This document shows positions 32,332 to 43,034 of a stretch of DNA of 64,000 bases, one piece after another (position 1 is the stretch's first letter; each line of letters begins with the position of its first letter). A program made the position numbers and the translations under genes. Below the pieces are notes generated by a model. That model was not told the DNA's origin, searched no databases, and saw only the letters and a list, made by a program, of their open reading frames with translations. The stretch is from Bisporella sp. PMI_857 (Eukaryota > Ascomycota > Leotiomycetes > Helotiales > Helotiaceae): contig JAJSPD010000093.1 in NCBI GenBank assembly GCA_021307315.1, positions 1 to 64,000 of the forward strand, written 5' to 3'.

Positions 32332-34727
32332 ATGGCACCGTCCGCGATCGAGCCAACTGCCCCGGGTCCTGAACAACTGAATGCAGTTCCACCTCCTCAG
32401 CTTTATTTTCCTAGAGAAGCGCACTTCGAGAAGTTTATTGAGCCCCAGCGCGATGGATATAAACAGGCCAAAACCCGTCCCGGGCCTGCGGCAATTGTCA
32501 TTGACAATGGTACCGTGGTTCTCCTTCGCGCCTACTTGCAAAGCTCTATTCTAACAAGACAAACAGGCTCATCTACTACCAGAGCAGGATGGTCATTTGA
32601 GAATGAGCCCCGGCTCAACATCCTTCCTATTTTCGCAAAGTACAGAGACAGGAAACTAGGAAGAAATTATGCCTTTGTGGGCGCAGATGTATATTCAGAC
32701 ACCACAGCTCGGAGTCATATGAGAAATGCCTTCGAGATTGGAACCGGGATCGTTAGTAATTGGGATGTCATGGAGTCAGTGTTAGATTATGTCTTCATCA
32801 AGCTGGGCATAGATGGTGCAAACGGAGTCGTTGATATGCCGATTGTGATGACAGAAGCTGTAGCCAACCTTCCATACGCGCGCAAATGTAGGTTGAACGA
32901 ATCAGCTAGGGAATCATGCTAACATTTTATAGCTATGAACGAGATATTATTTGAGTGCTATTCAGCCCCCTCCCTGGTATACGGAATAGACTCCTTATTT
33001 TCATATGACTACAATAATGGCAAAACCGGACTTGTTGTGTCCTCTACACACAGCGCTACCCATCTTATACCGGTTCTTAATCAGAAGGCACTTCTTACCC
33101 AAGCAACGCGATTAAACTGGGGTGGGCTACAGAGCGCGGAATATCTATTGAAACTCATTCGGTTGAAGTATCCTACTTTCCCGGGAAAGCTCATTTCGTC
33201 TCAAATGGAATATCTAATAAGAGATCACTGCTATCTTTCTAGAGATTATGATCAAGAACTAAGTAAGTTCCTTGACTGGACAGGGCTCGAGGACCGAGAC
33301 CATGTCATTCAGTACCCTTACACGGAAGAGGTTATTGTGCAGAAGAGCGAAGAAGAGCTCGCTAGGGCTGCAGAAAAGCGGAAAGAAAGTGGTCGGCGGC
33401 TGCAAGAGCAAGCAGCAAAGATGCGCCTTGAGAAGCTGATACGAAAAGAGCAAGAGCTCGACTATTATCGAGACGTGCAGAGTAGATTGGCCGATCAAAG
33501 CAAGAAGGAGATCAAGCGGATCTTAGATGCCGAGGATATGAAGGACGAAGCAGCTCTAGAGCGAGTTATCAAGGAGCTCGATAAGTCAATTCGTAAGGCA
33601 CGGACAAAGGATGTCGGAGGAGAGGTTGAGGAAGAAGTGGAAGAACCAGATTTTAGTCTTTTGGAAATCCCAGATGACCAACTGGACGAAGCCGGTCTGA
33701 AGAATAAGCGGCACCAGAGGCTCATGAAGTCAAACCACGAGGCTCGAGCACGTGCTAAAGCGGAGAAGGAGAAAGAGGCAGCCAGAATTGCTGAAGAGCA
33801 GCGGCTAGATGACGAGAAGAGAGAAAACGACCTCGAAGGTTGGCTTCAGGAAAGAAGAAATGCTCGAGGCGAATTAGTGCAGAAGATGAAAGACCGAGAT
33901 CGCCTGAAGGCTGATCTTGGAAACCGGAAGTCCCTGGCCAGCCAAATCAGAATGAAGAGTATAGCGAATCTAGCTTCAGACGCCCCAACGAAGAAGCGCA
34001 GGCGAGGAGGAGACGATGATAATTTCGGTGCCAACGATGATGATTGGGGAGTCTATCGCCAGATCGCAGTTGGAGAGGCTAGTGATGATGAGGAGGAAGA
34101 AGATCTGGGGGTTACACTGAAGACATTGGAGGCAGATCTTTTGAAGTACGACCCCGAGTTTACAGACCAGCATACATTGGATGCACAAACAGACTGGACG
34201 AAGAGTCTTGTTCATGCATTTCTACGAGGACCTCGACCATTCGATCCAGCAAGTCAAAGGGAAGCACATCAATTACATTTAAACGTGGAGCGGATCCGCG
34301 TCCCAGAAGTCATATTCCAACCCACGATTGCTGGTTTGGACCAGGCTGGAGTAGTTGAGATTGCGGCAGACATTCTGACCCATCGACTCAATGGTGTTGG
34401 CAGCCAAGAGGGCTTTTTGAAGGACATTTTCTTGACTGGCGGCAATTCGCTGTTCCGAAACTTCGATGAGCGATTACGTGAAGGTCTAAGGGGACTTTTG
34501 CCAGCTGGTGCGCCTTTGGTGACTCGTAGAGCGAAGGACGCCATTCTCGATCCTTGGAGGGGGGCCGCTAGATGGGCAGGAGGAAGTGCTTGGAGTTCTG
34601 CGGCTGTGACTCGAGAGGAATATTTGGAGAAAGGATCAGACTATCTGAAGGTATGTGCCATAAAGATATCTAGAGCGACAAGCTAACATGGCCATAGGAG
34701 CACGATCTAGGAAATGCCTATACTTGA
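32332..34727 (+). CDS. ARP5: Arp5, actin-related subunit of the INO80 complex
   Basis: 748 aa from exons 32332-32509, 32567-32887, 32933-34650 and 34698-34727. An actin fold is split by a long charged insertion. The N-terminal actin signature IVIDNGSSTTRAGW forms only after removing intron 1, a 57 nt intron that keeps frame and lacks stops. Next come VGADV, WDVMESVLDYVF, MTEAVANLP and SMNEILFECYSAPSLVYGID. Residues about 270-540 are a Lys/Glu/Arg-rich insertion (coiled-coil-like, with KKRRRG and acidic runs), the feature that distinguishes Arp5 from other Arps. The C-terminal actin lobe resumes with IFLTGGNSLFRNFDERL and AARWAGGSAW. The last exon is only 30 nt (EHDLGNAYT). Close to IES6, its obligate partner in INO80. 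Confidence 0.95.
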
Positions 34728-34981
34728 AATGACCACATTGCTCACATTTGCTAAAAGTTATCAGGCGTCGAGGAAAGCGAGGAGCGTTGTTGGAACTGAT
34801 CCGCAGGACTTTGTATTCATAGATCGATAGTTAGACGCCAATTCCCTGCCAGTCAAGATTCATATTCCTTCCATTCAACTCATAACATACATGCAAAGTG
34901 ACGCCGTGACCCTCAGATTTAAAGAGGAGTCCTAACGCCGAGAGTAAACAAGCGACCTCCAATGCTAAATTTAACAGGCAA

Positions 34982-36207
34982 TTAATTTGAAATAGGCAGT
35001 CCATGGGCGCTGCCACCTTGAAGCTGAGAGCGGAGCAGCTGCTCATCTGCAACGCTAGATTCTTCGTTACTATCCTTAAACCTCTTCTGTTGTTGCTCGT
35101 AAGGACGCTCATCCTGAGGATGCTTAAGACCTGCGACAGCCAAGGACCGAGTAGCAGCCTGCTGAAGCTGTGTCATCGGTGCAACGGGTGCGACGGATAC
35201 GCCGTTATTCTCATGATGCTGTTGCGCATTGTGAAGATGTTCTGCTCGCTGCTGAGGGTTCGAGAGGTTCACATTGGGCGGCGGCTCGGGAAATTCTTGT
35301 TGGTTATCGATGAGCCGCGACTGCAGGTGGATGATGTACTCGCGCAACGAATAATTCTCGGCCTGGATCTGCTTGTAATTCTCCTCCAAGGTATGATGTT
35401 CCCGCACCTGCTCCTCGAGCTTCTTGATGTAGCCCTCTTTCCTTTGTCGAAATGCGCGCTGTGATTCAAAATATGTTATGTAAGCAATGGCTTGAGGGAA
35501 AATGGATGCCATAAGAAGTGATTAAGCAGAGCAGACCATCGCAACTTTTTAACGAGCGCTCCCGTCGACTTCTCATCATAATTGCTCGCCCATGAAAAAT
35601 AATGTGGAAAACATTCTCACCTGGGCTTGACGGTTTTGCGCCGCGCGTTTGGATTGCGATAGCTACGATTGAAGGTCAGCGACGGAGTTTACAGCGACGA
35701 TAATTGAATGTACCTCGCGAGACTTGCCCTTGCGACCGTCCCCGCCTAGGCTGTCGTCGTCGCCGGATCCACCGGTTGTGCCAGTGCTCATCATGCCGCC
35801 TTGTCCGCCGATGGAAGGGTCGATGTTGTGTTCATGAGGGCTCGCGCTGGAAGAGTTGGGCGCGTCGGGGTTGTACTGCTGTCCTGGAGATATACCTGTA
35901 GCGAGTTGAAGAGCTGCCCTTAGGTCTGCCGCACGCGGGAAGGAGTTATATTAGTAAGACTGAAATTCACTCGGACAGAATTACAGGTGGGCAATTTGAG
36001 CAAGGAGGGGAGGAGAAGGGGAAATTTACCTGAGTCCACGTTCAATCGTTCCTGAGTCAGCAGTCAGCTTAAAGCATCAGACGTGGGTGTGTGTGGTGTG
36101 TGATGATGGAAGGACCCCCGAATTACGACTGATGAAGGATAACGTGGGAGGGGTAGTTTACATACTTGCTGCTGCTGCAGAGCTGGCGCGGGCCGGATCT
36201 CTTGCAT
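34982..36207 (-). CDS. bZIP transcription factor (fungal AP-1-like basic region)
   Basis: 264 aa from exons 36207-36166, 36051-36030, 35925-35714, 35662-35621 and 35458-34982. The basic region and zipper only appear after splicing: SKRAAQNRQAQ / RAFRQRKEGYIKKLEEQV, followed by a heptad run to about residue 165. The signature N-R-Q-A-Q-R-A-F-R resembles the YAP/Pap1 type (NxxAQxxFR). Upstream of it is a Gly/Ser/Asp-rich segment, and the first exon encodes only 14 residues ending in four Gln. The C-terminal third is Gln/His-rich and disordered. No cysteine-rich domain typical of the oxidative-stress regulators Yap1/Pap1 is present, so it is a different member; its targets are unknown. It is convergent with ARP5. 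Confidence 0.9.
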
Positions 36208-39154
36208 GATTGCGAAGGGTTGTTCTTGATATAGATCAGTGGCATTCCTTTTTCTTGCGCAACTCCAAGCAAGTGCTGAACGCGGAGGCTGGTTAAGGTT
36301 GGCGAAGCCGAAACGAAGCCCGCACGTGACGAGTTGGACAGTATATCGTTGGAGAATGGCGTTTCTTTACGAAGGTGCGGAAGACCGGGCCCTGCTTATG
36401 TCTTTGTTACGTATGCTTAGATTTACGAGGGGAGGTGCTAACCCCGGAAATATCGTACAATATCAGTACTTTCTGTCCGTCTCTGACCATTTGATTCGCC
36501 CTGTCGGCCTCGTCGCTTTGTAATGTGGTGGCACTTACCTACGAGCTGAGTAATACTCTCGGCCCCGCCAAGACATGCTTTCCGGGGAATTTCCGTCGTG
36601 CAGGCGACGTTCCATTTCATTTCATTAATATACTGAGTAACGTTCTTCACCTCTCCTTCAGTCACACTTCCCATATTAGGTGAGCCAATCAATCCCCGAT
36701 CTTCTTTTGTCCCGCTACTTGTCCACCGGCTTCCCTTTTGCAGCCTAGTCGAGCCAAGCCAGCCGAATTGCTGGCGATGAGTGATACAATACTAATACCA
36801 AACGTACGACGACTTTCTCAGTCATCCCATGATTACACTGTCTCAGTCTAGTTAGAGCTATTCAGAAAATGCTAATGGATCCGTTCTGATTGGGTAGGTG
36901 ACTTGCTACTTAGAGCAAATGCTAGTCCTTTGGAACATTGTCGCTGTCTTATTAATATCTTATGCAGCTGCCCAGTACCATTAGCCTGAACTAGCCTGTT
37001 TGTGTAACGCCTTTCTCGCACTTCCTCATCGAAGCCATGGTTGAAGGTATATCTTTAGATCAAGATACAGTTCCTTCGGCCCTGCGCGCTTTTCCAGAAT
37101 TTGCAGGTATTGACCCCAGGACACACGCAGGTCAGATCACCATCCCGATTCCCCACATACACCTCCTGGATTTACAAGGCACTTCTCTGATATGGTTGGT
37201 ATAAATTACGGATTAACTGCGCTACCAGACAGCCCTATGGATTGATACATTTGTATATGGACGATTCTGCAAGTGTAGAGGACGGCCATAGTGGCCGCTC
37301 TTGGTTTTGTCAGAATGAATCATGGTGCCGGAAGTTCCGGGGGTCTCCTCAGGCCATATTTTCAATGCCTCAGCTTGCTAGTTTTCGGAAGCTGTTTGTG
37401 CATTTTCCCCCTCTCCGTATTCTACCAGTGCCACGCCGGCCAGCTTCAGTGCTATGAAAGCCGTGCAGATAGATATTGAGGCTCTATACCCTGTTATTGT
37501 TCATCTTGATGGTCAAGACGAACTACGGATAGTAGGAGGCATGTCTGCGACGCATTGCCTCCTAGCCCGTTCAACTATTTGCATTTATTAAATTAGCGAT
37601 CTCACATATCGAGTATCTTTCCACTTTCGCTCATCCATCCACGACTCTCTTGGGAATTCTGGTTGTATTAACAACTCGGTGAGATCCACTAAACAATTGA
37701 CTTTTGGAACCCGGATCTCGGGACATATGACATGCGTGCTTACTGTGTTCTATGGGGTGGACGTTTCAAATTAGATCGGCTGCTGTCCCTCTGTCTAACT
37801 ACCGCTTCATTCCAGAAGTCTGTTGCAGATCATGAAATATCACATATGTTGAAACTACCTTAAAGGTGCCTTTGGTACAAAAGTTTGTCACGGGCTGTGT
37901 TGAAATTTCTTCTAATACCTACCAGGCTTGTTTCTTTGTTCAAGTCATCATGAAGTTACCACCAATCCTGAGTAAAGTCCAGTTTACTGGAGCCGCTATT
38001 AAAAGTAACTCCTCCAGCGAGCCTAACCCGGTGCTCAACACGCGACCTGCAGGTGAGAACCTTGCGGCTGCAGGAATGATATGTAACCCAGTTTCCATGA
38101 CTAGTACCCAATACTCATTTGGGATATGACGCATGCATTCTAGTGCAAAAACAAGACCAACACCTCAGAAAGAATCAAATTGTTCTCGCCTCTAAGCTGC
38201 GTGGTCCCTTCGAACTGGTGAAGTCGTGTTACCTGGAGCGTTTACATACCATATCCAATGGATCGCAGCTGTAGCGACATCAGCTTAGCCATTAACCAAT
38301 ATTCTGAGATGACAACGAGCCATATGAGAGTCATCCTATTATGAAACTCGATGGATCTCTCCCGCACTTTTGACAGCAGAGAGATTCTTAACTCCGAATA
38401 AGATTACTAAAAATGCCGAGGCTATGTCCCCTCGCAGATTGTGTTTCTATCAAGTGTTCGATAGCTTAGAACAAGCGTAAACAGAGGGAGCGCTGTCCCA
38501 TCAATGTTATACCGGGAAGGCCGTGTTTCCATCCAATAAAATAGCTTTAATCACAAGGACTTGATTAAACTATGCCTTCCGTCCTTCTGAACTCAACAAA
38601 CGCACTGCGACCTTATAGGTAAGGTCTGAGTTGGTGTAGGTAAGGAATGCCAACTCATACCTCCCAGATTCTTCAAGCCTACCAGAAAGCTTGAGAGCAA
38701 AGGATACGTAGTCCTAGCTACTATAACGATTCTCAATCTAGTACGTGCCGCTCTCTTCTTCTCACGCTCTTCTGCAGCGTTTTATCGAATCCAACTTGAT
38801 AATAAACCATTCCACCAGCCCAAGGTTCATTTAATTGAGCATGGAGCTGGTGAGGTAACACCCAGAAGATGAAGATGAGAACCTAGACGCCAGCAAATAC
38901 ATAAAGATGTAGATACTTCAGACCCTCAGCACGTACAAGTGCCTGTCAACATGGTTGGCCTCTCGGATCCAAACACAGATAGACTGAAGCAGCCGAATCA
39001 TGAAGAAAATGTACGGGTCACAAAAGGAGCATTCATTATTCAAAGAGAGCACCCTCTGTTGTATAGCTGTTATTGGTAGCTGCTTCAAACTCCTTCTATT
39101 GCAATCATCTCGACATCACGGCGGAGCCAATAGATTATCCCTTCATCCCATCGA

Positions 39155-39209
39155 GACACGCACCCACACACGCGCACACATGCACAGGAAGAGAGAGAGA
39201 GAGAGAGAA
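39155..39209. repeat. CA-rich tract followed by (GA)n microsatellite
   Basis: An imperfect CA/CG-CA tract (39155-39186) runs into an uninterrupted GA repeat of nine to ten units (39190-39209). A CT repeat of similar length lies 1.4 kb away at 40640, on the far side of SSS1. Confidence 0.9.
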
Positions 39210-39360
39210 AGAATGGGGTTGTCTCTTAATCAGCACTATTTTTATTCATACATGAAGACATGTAAAATATGCTTATCCTGCTTGAGAGTCAAGATTCAAA
39301 TTTATTTGCGGATATGATTACTTTTCCTTATGTTCGTGGCAGGTAGGTAAAGCTTTATTT

Positions 39361-39434
39361 GTGGCGCATGCCTGTAGCTTCTTCACCTGGGAAGGCATTC
39401 TCAAGTAGCTAAAGAGATGCCACACTCTTTTTTT
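39361..39434 (+). ncRNA. Possible small structured RNA: hairpin followed by a T7 run
   Basis: The outer arms gtggc-gc-at (39361-39369) and atgccac (39417-39423) can pair. Inside, atgcc (39368-39372) can pair with ggcat (39394-39398). Seven Ts follow at 39428-39434, a usable polymerase III terminator. The 5' part, GTGGCGCATGCCTGTAGCTT, strikingly resembles the 5' Alu domain of SRP RNA, including its UGUAG element. However, I found no SRP S-domain motif downstream and no clear A/B box. Offered only as a candidate. Confidence 0.2.
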
Positions 39435-39913
39435 CCCCTGGGGTTCGAGCTACATGAAAAACGGCTAGCTAAGGACATGTCTTATGCAGCTCGAACATAG
39501 AGATCAGTGCTGCTTGAAGTTCATCAACTCAGCTAAATATCTACATGTTAGAAGCACCTTGCAACTACATAATATCCGAAGTTGTGATTATTACTCATGC
39601 GGCACTTGCTCGCTATTACTCATGATGCAAATAGAACTCGTCAAGTATGCGACGACAAAAATGCCGCCTGGAAAAGTTGCTCCAAAGCGCACGGAAATAC
39701 AATATCCGATTTTATGGCCCATCCATGCAGTTCTTTGTGCTCAAACGCAACCAAAATACATATAGTACAGTCCCTGGCCACTAGTCCACATCTGATAGCT
39801 GCGTATAGGTGTTGTTAAATCGCTCCTTTTTGGCCAAATTACCAGCAAATCCATCGCGCTCCATCAAACTCTGGGTATCGATTCTCCTTTCACTTTTCAT
39901 CTCCTGCCCATCT

Positions 39914-40430
39914 CTATGCGCCTCCGACGAGAATATTATTGACTGGAATGTGAACTAGAAGCGAATGGTTAATAGTTGTTAACAGCTGAGGAACTTGGAT
40001 GTCATACTGAGTTTTACGATGTACTGTATCTCCGTGTTAGCGTCTTCCGGTATATCAGTCAGATTGGACTTACGCCGACTGCCCCCATGATGAGAAATCC
40101 AACGCCGACAGCTTGTGAGATTTTCAAAAATTCCCGTCGGTCAGCTATATCAAATTTGTTAGTACGTGCAAATTCCTGCCTAAAGCGTTGAGATTATCGG
40201 GGTGAATCCTGTCCGCAAAGCCTCTACAAGGTGCCTGTGACTTCAATGACAAGATAGTATATCAGAGTGGCCAAAAGAAGATGTGCGTACGCTTTGTGCA
40301 ACGATTGATGAATTGTGTGCTGTAGGAGAATATAAGTACTTGTATCATAGTAAAAGGTGTATTGGGTGGCTCACCCGTCGCGAATAAAATCCTTTGGGAC
40401 ATCGAGAAGCTCTTGGACCTGGTCTGCCAT
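39914..40430 (-). CDS. SSS1: Sec61 gamma / Sss1, ER translocon subunit, five small exons
   Basis: 70 aa tail-anchored subunit of the Sec61 protein-conducting channel. Exons 40430-40375, 40319-40291, 40144-40074, 40023-40008 and 39954-39914 (56, 29, 71, 16 and 41 nt). The spliced protein reads MADQVQELLDVPKDFIRDGT, QFINRCTKPDRREFLKISQA, then VGVGFLIMGAVGYIVKLIHI and PVNNILVGGA. This is the whole conserved Sss1 pattern, including the single membrane segment and the P(V/I)NNIL(V)GG ending. Introns are 50-55 nt except the second (146 nt). No exon gives an ORF above 24 codons, so the gene is invisible to ordinary ORF searches. Confidence 0.96.
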
Positions 40431-40635
40431 TGAGTATGAATGTGATTAATTGATTGAGTTTGAGTTGAGTTTCTCTAATCGTAGTTGGTGAGGAGAGGTG
40501 GTCTTGCTGGCATGGGAAATATAAAGGCCAGATCAGGCTGGTGCTGAGGCTCTAGGGGATGTGCACTAAGCCCAAAGTTGCTTAGGGCTTGGGGCACCCT
40601 TTTATGGGGGCTTGTCCAACGCGACACCTCAGAGC

Positions 40636-40671
<36 letters not shown>

Positions 40672-41313
40672 TGCCTTGCGCTGCTGAACCTCATTGAAAG
40701 GGTCACCTTTTCAGTTCACTCGACTCCTACGAGCACCTCCGGTGATCGATAGATACTCTACCGATCTGCCTTTCTTTCTTTTTGATCGAAAATTTTCTAA
40801 GTGTTTGCGGGTGGTTTTCGGACAAGGCTGAGGTATTGGAAAGGAGGAATCTGGCAGAAAGGACTTTCTTACTTTTGCGGAGGATTCTTCTTTCCAATTG
40901 GCTCTTATTCAAATCGTGGATTCTCTAGCCTAGGAGAAGGATATCAAGGGTTCGCTGTACCGGTCCAAGAGGCCTTTGGTCCAAAGATTGCAAGCACAGA
41001 GCTTCGTCTTCATCTTCATTGTATCTGCATCTGCCAGAGGCGATCAGACGTTGATCTCAGTCATTCAAAGCAGTATCTTGATTCAGTCAGGAGTGTACGT
41101 ATTTGTATTTTATCTTATGTATTGTGAGATGGCTGCATGGCGAGAGAGCCGCGATATCCTATCTCCCTGTACTTACATTTTTCAAGCGCTGATGTCTATG
41201 TTCTTGTTCAGCAGAAAGGCTTACTCTTTGGAAATATCCTCCCAAGCTATATTAATACAGAGCATTTTCCCAATTGACTACCAGAGACTTGATTTTCAAG
41301 CCTAGTCCCTACA
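40431..41313. other. Divergent promoter region SSS1 / RRM gene, with CT microsatellite
   Basis: 883 bp. The (CT)n run at 40640-40669 lies about 210 bp upstream of the SSS1 ATG. The proximal 500 bp before the RRM gene contains an open plus-strand frame with no domain, probably 5' leader sequence. Confidence 0.45.
40640..40669. repeat. (CT)n microsatellite
   Basis: About fourteen uninterrupted CT units. It lies in the shared upstream region of SSS1 and the RRM gene; read on the SSS1 strand it is a GA tract. Confidence 0.95.
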
Positions 41314-42805
41314 ATGGCTGACGAAGAGTTCGACATCGATATCTATGGCGACAGCGTCGCCGATGATGGCCCATTCAAGAAGGATGAAGAAGGTGACGTA
41401 AAGATTGAAGGCATTGAGACAGTCACAGAAACCACTGGAGACGCGGTAACCAATGGAGAGAACGGAATAAAGCCGGAGGAGGAAGATGAGGATTACGTTG
41501 ACATCAAAGTTGGACCAACGGATCAAGAATCAACTCAGCAAATCAAAAGTACAGACGATTCAGGCCATAACACTTTAAGCATCCCCAAGCAAGCTCCTCA
41601 ACAACAAGGCGTGAAGCGGAAAGAAGGTGCTGAAGAGCGTCCAATAGATCCCGGAGCAACCACGGCTCTCCTAGTCTCGGACTTACATTGGTGGAACACT
41701 GACGATGACTTACGTGGCTGGGTCAACCAGGCTCAAGTCGAGGATGAGCTGAAGGAGATAACCTTTTCCGAGCACAAGGTCAACGGCAAGAGTAAAGGGT
41801 ATACCTGTCTCGTAACACTATCTATGGAAACTCTGGCTGATTTTGCATTATAGACAAGCATATGTCGAATTCACATCACAAGGAGCTGCGACGGCTGCGA
41901 AACACAAGATCGACGAGTTCGGTCAGGGCCAGCAATATACCAAGAAGTTCACTGTTGTCTACACGAACCCTAATGTCAACCCATTTCGCACCCTACCAAA
42001 GGATGCTCCTGCACGAGCTGGAAAGGACGGTGCAAATGGTCGAGCAGCGTCAGCTGGTTATAATAATGATAGAGGAGGCCAGAATGGAGGATTTGGTGGC
42101 AATTTCAGGGGACGAACTCCAGGCTATAATGCAAATCGCGGCAACATGAACAATAATATGAACAACTTCAACAACCGCAATTTCTCAGGACCAGCGATGG
42201 GGAATATGGGCGCCTTCAATCAGTCAATGGGTGGCTTTCCTGGAAATCCCATGGGTGGTCAGTTCAATGGAGGTTTCAACCGTGGCGGTATGATGGGTAA
42301 CATGCGTGGCAATATGAGAGGTGGACGAGGCGGCATGGGAAATAACATGATGGGCGGCGGAATGCCTATGGGCGGGATGCCCATGGGCGGGATGCCAGGT
42401 GCAATGGGTGGGATGCCTATGAATATGGGCCAAATGGGTGGCATGCAAGGTATGAAGAACCCCAGCTTGGTTCCGGTCAATTCAACTGGGCCGCACGTTA
42501 CGCAGGTAGGCAAGGTCTATCCTGCTCAAGTGAACGTCGGCATGTCAGGTCCAGCGTCCATGACACCTCAGCTCCCCGAGTATCAGAGTTCATCCGGAAC
42601 TACTTCCGTTTACCGGGCCCCAGTGTCTGTTTATACTTATTCTCAAGGTCCCCTACAAAATATAACAAAAGCTAAGATGCCGTTTGCTCCCACAGGCGGT
42701 GGTGGATTCCAACCTCACTTCAATCCTGCCTTCTTTCAACAGAATCAAGGAGCAGGAGGTGACTGGCAAAATCCCCATGGTGCAAAACGACCAAGACCAG
42801 AGTGA
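41314..42805 (+). CDS. CPSF6-like RNA-binding protein with one RRM and a Gly/Met/Asn-rich tail
   Basis: 478 aa from exons 41314-41798 and 41854-42805. An acidic N-terminus (MADEEFDIDIYGD) precedes one RRM at about residues 113-190 with RNP2 ALLVSDL and RNP1 KSKGQAYVEF; the intron falls just inside RNP1. After the RRM, a long low-complexity region follows: RG/GG and N/M/G repeats, with a short tandem GGMPM motif around residues 325-350, typical of aggregation-prone or condensate-forming proteins. The C-terminus ends KRPRPE. The domain order (acidic start, single RRM, Gly/Pro-rich tail) is that of the cleavage factor I subunit CPSF6/7 family, acting in mRNA 3' end formation. Other single-RRM proteins cannot be excluded. 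Confidence 0.85.
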
Positions 42806-43034
42806 AAGCACCCTTACTTGGGTAGTCTACTGCGTTCCTGAAGTTGTTGCTCTCTTACAGCCAAATGAGTGGAGCTAAGGGGAATTGGCATTGGGTGGAT
42901 GACAAGGCGTTTTTCGGGATTGCGGAGCATATACCAACATTAGGTTAGCACTCAATTCTTCTTGCATGTCGTTCTTAAAACTTTGTATACTAGACGGCGT
43001 TCGAAGTGAAAAGCGTGAATTATGAACACATTTA

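Larger units (their letters stand above)
36208..39913. other. Gene-poor intergenic region (3.7 kb)
   Basis: No gene is supported here. An ATG-started frame at 37037 (55 codons) and hydrophobic frames at 37242-37479 have no family resemblance, although they could be remnants of a membrane protein gene. The region contains CA-rich and GA-repeat microsatellites (39155-39209) and a hairpin followed by seven Ts (39361-39434), listed separately. The first kilobase is the bZIP promoter. No terminal inverted repeats were seen. Confidence 0.45.

Noticed and set aside
32059..32541. 160-codon minus-strand frame
   Set aside because: Covers the ARP5 promoter and first exon in antisense; no domain.
35003..35464. 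153-codon plus-strand Leu-rich frame
   Set aside because: Antisense to the bZIP zipper exon; Leu richness comes from the complement of Gln/Glu/Lys codons.
37037..37204. 55-codon ATG-started ORF and nearby hydrophobic frames
   Set aside because: No family resemblance, and alternative splicing models give only very short products; not enough to call a gene.
39421..39460. GGTTCGAGC resembling a tRNA B box
   Set aside because: No matching A box, acceptor stem or anticodon arm at tRNA spacing.
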